A stretch of DNA of 64,000 nt from Rubripirellula lacrimiformis (lineage in GTDB: Bacteria > Planctomycetota > Planctomycetia > Pirellulales > Pirellulaceae), in NCBI RefSeq assembly GCF_007741535.1, contig NZ_CP036525.1, positions 7,688,001 through 7,752,000 of the forward strand, given 5' to 3'. Each line of letters opens with the position of its first letter. Position 1 is the first letter of the stretch. The position numbers and the translations under genes were made by a program. Below, piece by piece: positions 59,917 to 64,000 of this stretch. The notes beneath the pieces were generated by a model, which saw only the letters and a list, made by a program, of their open reading frames with translations, did not search any database and was not told where the DNA came from.

Positions 59917-60399
59917 TCAGCCGCCTCTCGACCGTTGGCCGAGCTCGTTGCTGGTGATGTCCTTGTCAGCTGCGGTTCCTCCCTCGCGATGGTCTGCTCC
60001 GTAGCAGGAGACATCGTAGGGTTTCGTCTTTCCTGGGCTGACGTATTCGTACGGATGCCCCCACGGATCGGAAGGGACGAAGGTTAGAATCCCTTCGGCA
60101 AATTCGTCGCTGGGCTGTGACAGCACTGGCAGGCCCTCCTGGTTCTTGGGGTAGCGATCGTAGGTGGTGTAGAACGTTTCCAGGGCCTGGCAGATCTTGC
60201 TGATCTCCATCTTGGCGACGTTCTGTTTGCTGCGGATCAGGTAACTGCGAACGCTCATCGTTACGACACCCGACAGCAATCCAAGGATCACAATTACAAC
60301 CATCAATTCGACCAGCGTGAACGCTGCACGACGGCAGCGAATGTGCCTACGCGATTGAGCGTGCGTGACGTTTCGCTGCTTCTTATTCTGCCAATACAT
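59917..60399 (-). CDS. gspG: Type II secretion/pilus major pseudopilin GspG
   Basis: 160 residues. Prepilin signature FTLVELMVVIVILGLLSG with Glu at +5; the residue before Phe is Ala instead of the usual Gly. After the membrane helix come the GspG features YPKNQEGLPVL, DPWGHPYEYVSPGK and YDVSCYGADHREGGTAAD, the last being the calcium-binding end. It would assemble into a pseudopilus. It overlaps gspF by 17 bp. Confidence 0.93.
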   Translation of the reverse strand: MYWQNKKQRNVTHAQSRRHIRCRRAAFTLVELMVVIVILGLLSGVVTMSVRSYLIRSKQNVAKMEISKICQALETFYTTYDRYPKNQEGLPVLSQPSDEFAEGILTFVPSDPWGHPYEYVSPGKTKPYDVSCYGADHREGGTAADKDITSNELGQRSRGG

Positions 60400-61627
60400 T
60401 TCCGGCCTCTAGAATGGGGAGCACCGTCGCAAAAAGAATAAAGCCGACGATTACCGATAACACAAGAATCAGCAAGGGTTCAATCAAGGTCGTGATCCGA
60501 GTTGCGAGCACCCCCGCCTGACGATCGTAATCCATGCCAATTCGAAGCAGCATCCGATCTAGCTGACCACTTTGCTGCCCGAGCGAGAAAACCTGACCCA
60601 TCGAGCGCGTGAATATTTTATGGCGATCAGTCGCATCGCGGAGGTCCTGGCCGAACCTCAAATCCCTCTGCATCTCGACGAGCGCGGTTCTTAACAAGCC
60701 ATTGGTAGTTGATTTCTGAGCAATCTCCAAGGCATCGACCAACTCCACTCCCGAGCGCAATAGGCTGCTGACCACTAGCGACATCCGGCTTAACGCTTGC
60801 TTCTGAATCAATGTACCCAAAATCGGGGTCGCGAACGCTAGATCGCCGATCGCTTTTTGCCCACGCGGTGTTCGCCCTAGAAAAACGGCGACAAAACAAG
60901 CACTAATGACGCCCCCGACGATCCAAAATCCCCACTGGAGCAGCAAGTCGCTCATCCATTTCAGCACCAGTGTTGGCAGTGGTAACGGCCTGCCGATCTC
61001 AGTCAAGTTCTGCAGCAGCATCGGAACCACGACCGTCATCAAGAATATGGTCACACCTACGCTGACCAGCATCACGATCGCAGGATACAACAGTGCCGAC
61101 AGGACGCGATCCTTCAGTTCGCCACTACGCTCTCGAAACTCAGCGACCTGCTCGCAAACCTCATCCAAATTTCCAGCGTGCTCACCAACACGAATCATGC
61201 CAACGGTCATCTCGTCAAAGACCTCCGCCTCGCGGCTCATCGCATCAGCCAGACTGCTTCCACTAGCAACCTGGTCTCGCACGGCGCGCATCGCATCACG
61301 AAATCCCCGCTTCGCCTGTGACGACACGGAATCAATCGCGTCCAACAGCGGCACCCCGACCTGCAATAGCGTCGCCAGTTCGCGAATCATCGCCGTCACT
61401 TGCGACCGGTAACGCGGTGACGACGACTTCCTCTGCGTGTTGGGAACCAACTTAGCTGCACCACGTTCCTCGACCGATTCGATGCGCAGCCCCAGTTCGC
61501 GAAGTTGCTCGCGAGCGTGCCGACCACTACCAGCCGAAATGGTTCCCCGTTTCCGGGATCCGCGTTGATCGATTGCGCGATAAGCATAGGTTCCCACAAA
61601 AATCTCCCGCAGCCCGTCGCCTTGCAA
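60383..61627 (-). CDS. gspF: Type II secretion inner-membrane platform protein GspF
   Basis: 414 residues. Two GspF/PilC repeats each of about 120 residues: LATLLQVGVPLLDAIDS with GMIRVGEHAGNLDEV, and VVSSLLRSGVELVDALEIA with VFSLGQQSGQLDRM. Three membrane segments near 180-210, 230-250 and the C-terminus (ILVLSVIVGFILFATVLPIL). The N-terminal YAYRAIDQRGSRKRGTI is typical. It anchors the ATPase and pseudopilus. Confidence 0.94.
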   Translation of the reverse strand: MQGDGLREIFVGTYAYRAIDQRGSRKRGTISAGSGRHAREQLRELGLRIESVEERGAAKLVPNTQRKSSSPRYRSQVTAMIRELATLLQVGVPLLDAIDSVSSQAKRGFRDAMRAVRDQVASGSSLADAMSREAEVFDEMTVGMIRVGEHAGNLDEVCEQVAEFRERSGELKDRVLSALLYPAIVMLVSVGVTIFLMTVVVPMLLQNLTEIGRPLPLPTLVLKWMSDLLLQWGFWIVGGVISACFVAVFLGRTPRGQKAIGDLAFATPILGTLIQKQALSRMSLVVSSLLRSGVELVDALEIAQKSTTNGLLRTALVEMQRDLRFGQDLRDATDRHKIFTRSMGQVFSLGQQSGQLDRMLLRIGMDYDRQAGVLATRITTLIEPLLILVLSVIVGFILFATVLPILEAGNVLAE

Positions 61628-61642
61628 ACCAGAAACAGTGAC

Positions 61643-63175
61643 TTAAAGGGCTGTCCGCATCGTAACCCGTTCGATCTCTTCGAGGGTCGTTATCCCTGAC
61701 TGGACTTTCTCAGCCCCACTTTCCCTCAGCAGCTTCATTCCTCGTGCGATAGCCGCCTCCCGAATCTGAGACGCGTGCGCCCGCTGCTGAATCAGATCAC
61801 GAATCGAATCATCCAGCACAAGCAGCTCGTAGATGCCCTCGCGCCCTCGATACCCGGTCCCGCGACAATTTCTACAGTGCACCGCCAATTCAGCAACGCC
61901 TCTGCACTCGGTGCATACACGTCGCACCAACCGCTGTGCCAGCACCGCCAGCAGACTGCTGGAAACCAAATATGGCTCGATGCCAAGGTCAAGCATTCGA
62001 GTAACGGCACTTGCCGCATCGTTCGTGTGCAGCGTGCTGAACACAAGGTGTCCCGTTAGCGCCGACTGAACCGCCATCACAGCTGTTTCTTCATCCCGGA
62101 TCTCGCCCAGCATGATGATGTCGGGGTCCTGCCGGAGTACGCTTCGCAGTCCGCTTGCGAAAGTCATCCCCTTTTTTGTGTTGATTTGCGTCTGACTAAT
62201 TCCGTCCAGCTGGTATTCGATCGGGTCTTCCAGGGTAACTGCGTTCCGCGTCGAAGTGTCGAGTTGAGTTAGTGCGCCATATAGCGTTGTACTTTTCCCA
62301 CTGCCCGTAGGACCTGTGACGAGCACGAGTCCGTGCTCGGCATGGATGACGTCGTTGAACCGCCCCAGTGTCGCTGCGTCCATCCCGATTTCGGCCAAAG
62401 AATAAAGCCGAGCACTCTTGTCCAGCAGCCGCACCACCACGCGTTCGCCATAGCTGGTTGGCATCGATGCGAGCCGCAGGTCGATAACACGATCACCGAC
62501 ACAAACAGTCGCCCGACCGTCTTGCGGCAGCCTCTTTTCCGCAATATTCATCTGGCCTGCCACCTTCAGCCGGCTAACCACCTCGTCTTGGATGGACTTC
62601 GGGATTTCGCGAACTTCAGTCAAAACGCCGTCGATTCGCATCCGCACGACCATGGAGTTTTCGAACGGCTGAAGATGGACATCCGACGCTCGCTGCTGGA
62701 TCGCATCGAGCAGCAGGCTATTGACTAGCTGGACAACCGGACCCTGCGTGTCCGTTTCAAGCAAGTCGTCGCGACTGGCGGCATTTGAATTATCAAATAG
62801 CTCGTCCAAGCTAACCGCATCAGTCGATCGCGACGGGGACTCACTCGCTTTCGCCTCGTATGCGTTGTTGATCAGCTGCCTTAGAAAATCAGCATCAACA
62901 GCCTGGCGAAGGAGTGGCTGTCGAAGGATTCGGCCGACGTTGTCGGCGATCAGCGAAACTTGTTCGCCGCTATAGAGAAGACGAACTTGATTCTTTGAAT
63001 TGACTGCGGCGATTGCTTGATGGCGACGGCAATACTCAATCGGAAATCGCTCCACGAAATCCACCAATGGCTGCCAATCTTGGTTGCTCTCAATTTCGCA
63101 GTCCGATGCAGTCAAGGCGACTTGCTGTTTGCCCTCGCTACTGTTTGCACCTGTATGCTTGGCTTGGCTGCTCAT
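61643..63175 (-). CDS. gspE: Type II secretion/pilus assembly ATPase GspE
   Basis: 510 residues. N-terminal GspE domain (about 30-110), then AAA+ core with Walker A GPTGSGKSTTLYG, Asp box ITLEDPIEYQ-type (VTLEDPIEYQ), Walker B IIMLGEIRDEETA and His box GHLVFSTLHTNDA. The zinc ribbon CTECRGVAELAVHCRNCRGTG has the four Cys. It powers pseudopilus assembly. Gene order E-F-G; no secretin or minor pseudopilins follow in the window. Confidence 0.95.
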   Translation of the reverse strand: MSSQAKHTGANSSEGKQQVALTASDCEIESNQDWQPLVDFVERFPIEYCRRHQAIAAVNSKNQVRLLYSGEQVSLIADNVGRILRQPLLRQAVDADFLRQLINNAYEAKASESPSRSTDAVSLDELFDNSNAASRDDLLETDTQGPVVQLVNSLLLDAIQQRASDVHLQPFENSMVVRMRIDGVLTEVREIPKSIQDEVVSRLKVAGQMNIAEKRLPQDGRATVCVGDRVIDLRLASMPTSYGERVVVRLLDKSARLYSLAEIGMDAATLGRFNDVIHAEHGLVLVTGPTGSGKSTTLYGALTQLDTSTRNAVTLEDPIEYQLDGISQTQINTKKGMTFASGLRSVLRQDPDIIMLGEIRDEETAVMAVQSALTGHLVFSTLHTNDAASAVTRMLDLGIEPYLVSSSLLAVLAQRLVRRVCTECRGVAELAVHCRNCRGTGYRGREGIYELLVLDDSIRDLIQQRAHASQIREAAIARGMKLLRESGAEKVQSGITTLEEIERVTMRTAL

Positions 63176-63444
63176 TGTGACTGATCTCGCACCACGAAAT
63201 ATATCGAGCCTTATCGCAGGAAATAGAAACGCAATGCGTTCAGCGACAGTTGAACCACTTTAACATTCATGAATCCGAGAATGTGATCCGGTCTGCACAT
63301 CTTAATCTGGTGCATCGCAGAGATTCTCTCCAGAATTTTGTTGACACCACTGCGGGGCACCGCAATACTTCCCCCCCGCGGCAGATCAAGTGACGTGTCG
63401 CACGGCGAACCTAATCTTTTTTCTTTTTCACCCACGGGCACTAA

Positions 63445-64000
63445 GTGAACAAGTACGCAGTCAATGCGATCGTCAGTGGACTGCTTACGGTTCAGGCGTT
63501 ACTGCTTGTTCACTCCGCCAAAGTGCATAGCCCAACCTGGGATGAAGTCGGACATTTGGCTGCTGGCATTTCTCATTGGGAACTGGGAAGGTTCGAACTC
63601 TACAGCGTTAATCCGCCACTCGTACGCACGATTGCTGCGGCCCCCGTTTATTTCTTTTCCGATCCGCAAATGGATTGGGATTACTACCGCAGTGACCCGT
63701 CGCTTCGCAGCGAGGTTTACCTCGGCAGGCGGATGATTGACTTGAAGGGCGAAGACTCCTTCCATGACTTCTTCATTGCTCGGCTTGCAGTAATACCGAT
63801 CTCGCTAATCGGAGGCTGGCTTTGCTTTCTGTGGGCCAGAGATCTGTTCGGTGAAGTTTCCGGAATGATCGCATTAGCACTTTGGACCTTTTCACCCAAT
63901 GTACTTGGCTATGGGAGTGTAATCACTCCTGATCTGCCGTCCGTTGTCGCGTTTGCAGGTTCTTGCTACGTTTTCTGGAGATGGAAGCGAGAAGGCGGTT
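63445..64000 (+). CDS. Glycosyltransferase family 39-like membrane protein (partial)
   Basis: GTG at 63445 directly follows an in-frame TAA, so the start is fixed; the frame is open to the window edge (185 codons). A membrane segment, then SPTWDEVGHLAAGISHWELG and NPPLVRTIAAAPVYFF match the first periplasmic loop of PMT/ArnT-type (GT39/GT83) transferases with the acidic pair. Probably moves sugars from a polyprenyl carrier onto protein or lipid. Divergent from gspE. Confidence 0.8.
   Translation, partial: MNKYAVNAIVSGLLTVQALLLVHSAKVHSPTWDEVGHLAAGISHWELGRFELYSVNPPLVRTIAAAPVYFFSDPQMDWDYYRSDPSLRSEVYLGRRMIDLKGEDSFHDFFIARLAVIPISLIGGWLCFLWARDLFGEVSGMIALALWTFSPNVLGYGSVITPDLPSVVAFAGSCYVFWRWKREGG

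Overview
The window is chromosomal DNA from a planctomycete, most likely a Rhodopirellula-type member of the Pirellulaceae. This is inferred from several traits: secreted sulfatases, three PEP-CTERM proteins, a DUF6797 haem/propeller protein, the ECF-sigma/FecR and sigma/serine-threonine-kinase gene pairs, weak ribosome binding sites, and high-GC intergenic repeats. No 16S rRNA or other taxonomic marker is present, so the genus is an inference.

Left part (1-11.4 kb): a membrane-anchored multihaem cytochrome c that runs off the left edge; a small secreted protein; an NtrC-type regulator with its histidine kinase; an HxpB-like HAD phosphatase; a 2Fe-2S ferredoxin; glutamate dehydrogenase; a CynX-type MFS transporter; a DUF3124 protein; and an HPF/RaiA-like ribosome-associated protein. 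A 103-bp tandem repeat array at 11.7-13.9 kb is split by an IS1182-like element with terminal repeats and a target duplication. Next comes a DabB-DabA inorganic-carbon uptake operon, divergent from a winged-helix regulator, with a candidate operator inside its promoter.

Middle part (19-33 kb): an operon for a type I secretion-like envelope complex (ABC protein, HlyD, TolC) whose ABC nucleotide-binding domain has lost all its catalytic motifs. It is followed by a 5'-truncated PEP-CTERM metalloprotease, an overlapping ECF sigma/Ser-Thr kinase pair, a PEP-CTERM protein, a Tat-exported Gfo/Idh oxidoreductase and a sialidase-like protein. From 34.0 to 46.6 kb an ECF sigma factor, FecR protein, DUF6797 haem protein and three sulfatases point the same way. 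One of the sulfatases is fused to a DUF5060/glycoside-hydrolase-like module. This looks like a locus for sulfated glycans under its own sigma/FecR switch.

Right part (46.6-64 kb): a membrane protein, a small Cys-motif protein next to an ACR3 arsenite exporter, and a PEP-CTERM protein. Then comes a mobile/defence region (50.4-59.2 kb) with nuclease fragments, two toxin-antitoxin modules, a nuclease-helicase gene split by an IS3-family element whose precise removal would restore the frame, and an adenine methylase paired with a GIY-YIG nuclease (a candidate restriction-modification system). A tRNA-Val(CAC) 3' half lies at 59.7 kb. The window ends with gspE-F-G (minus strand) and the start of a family-39-like glycosyltransferase.

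All assignments come from reading the sequence and translated proteins; no database search was run.
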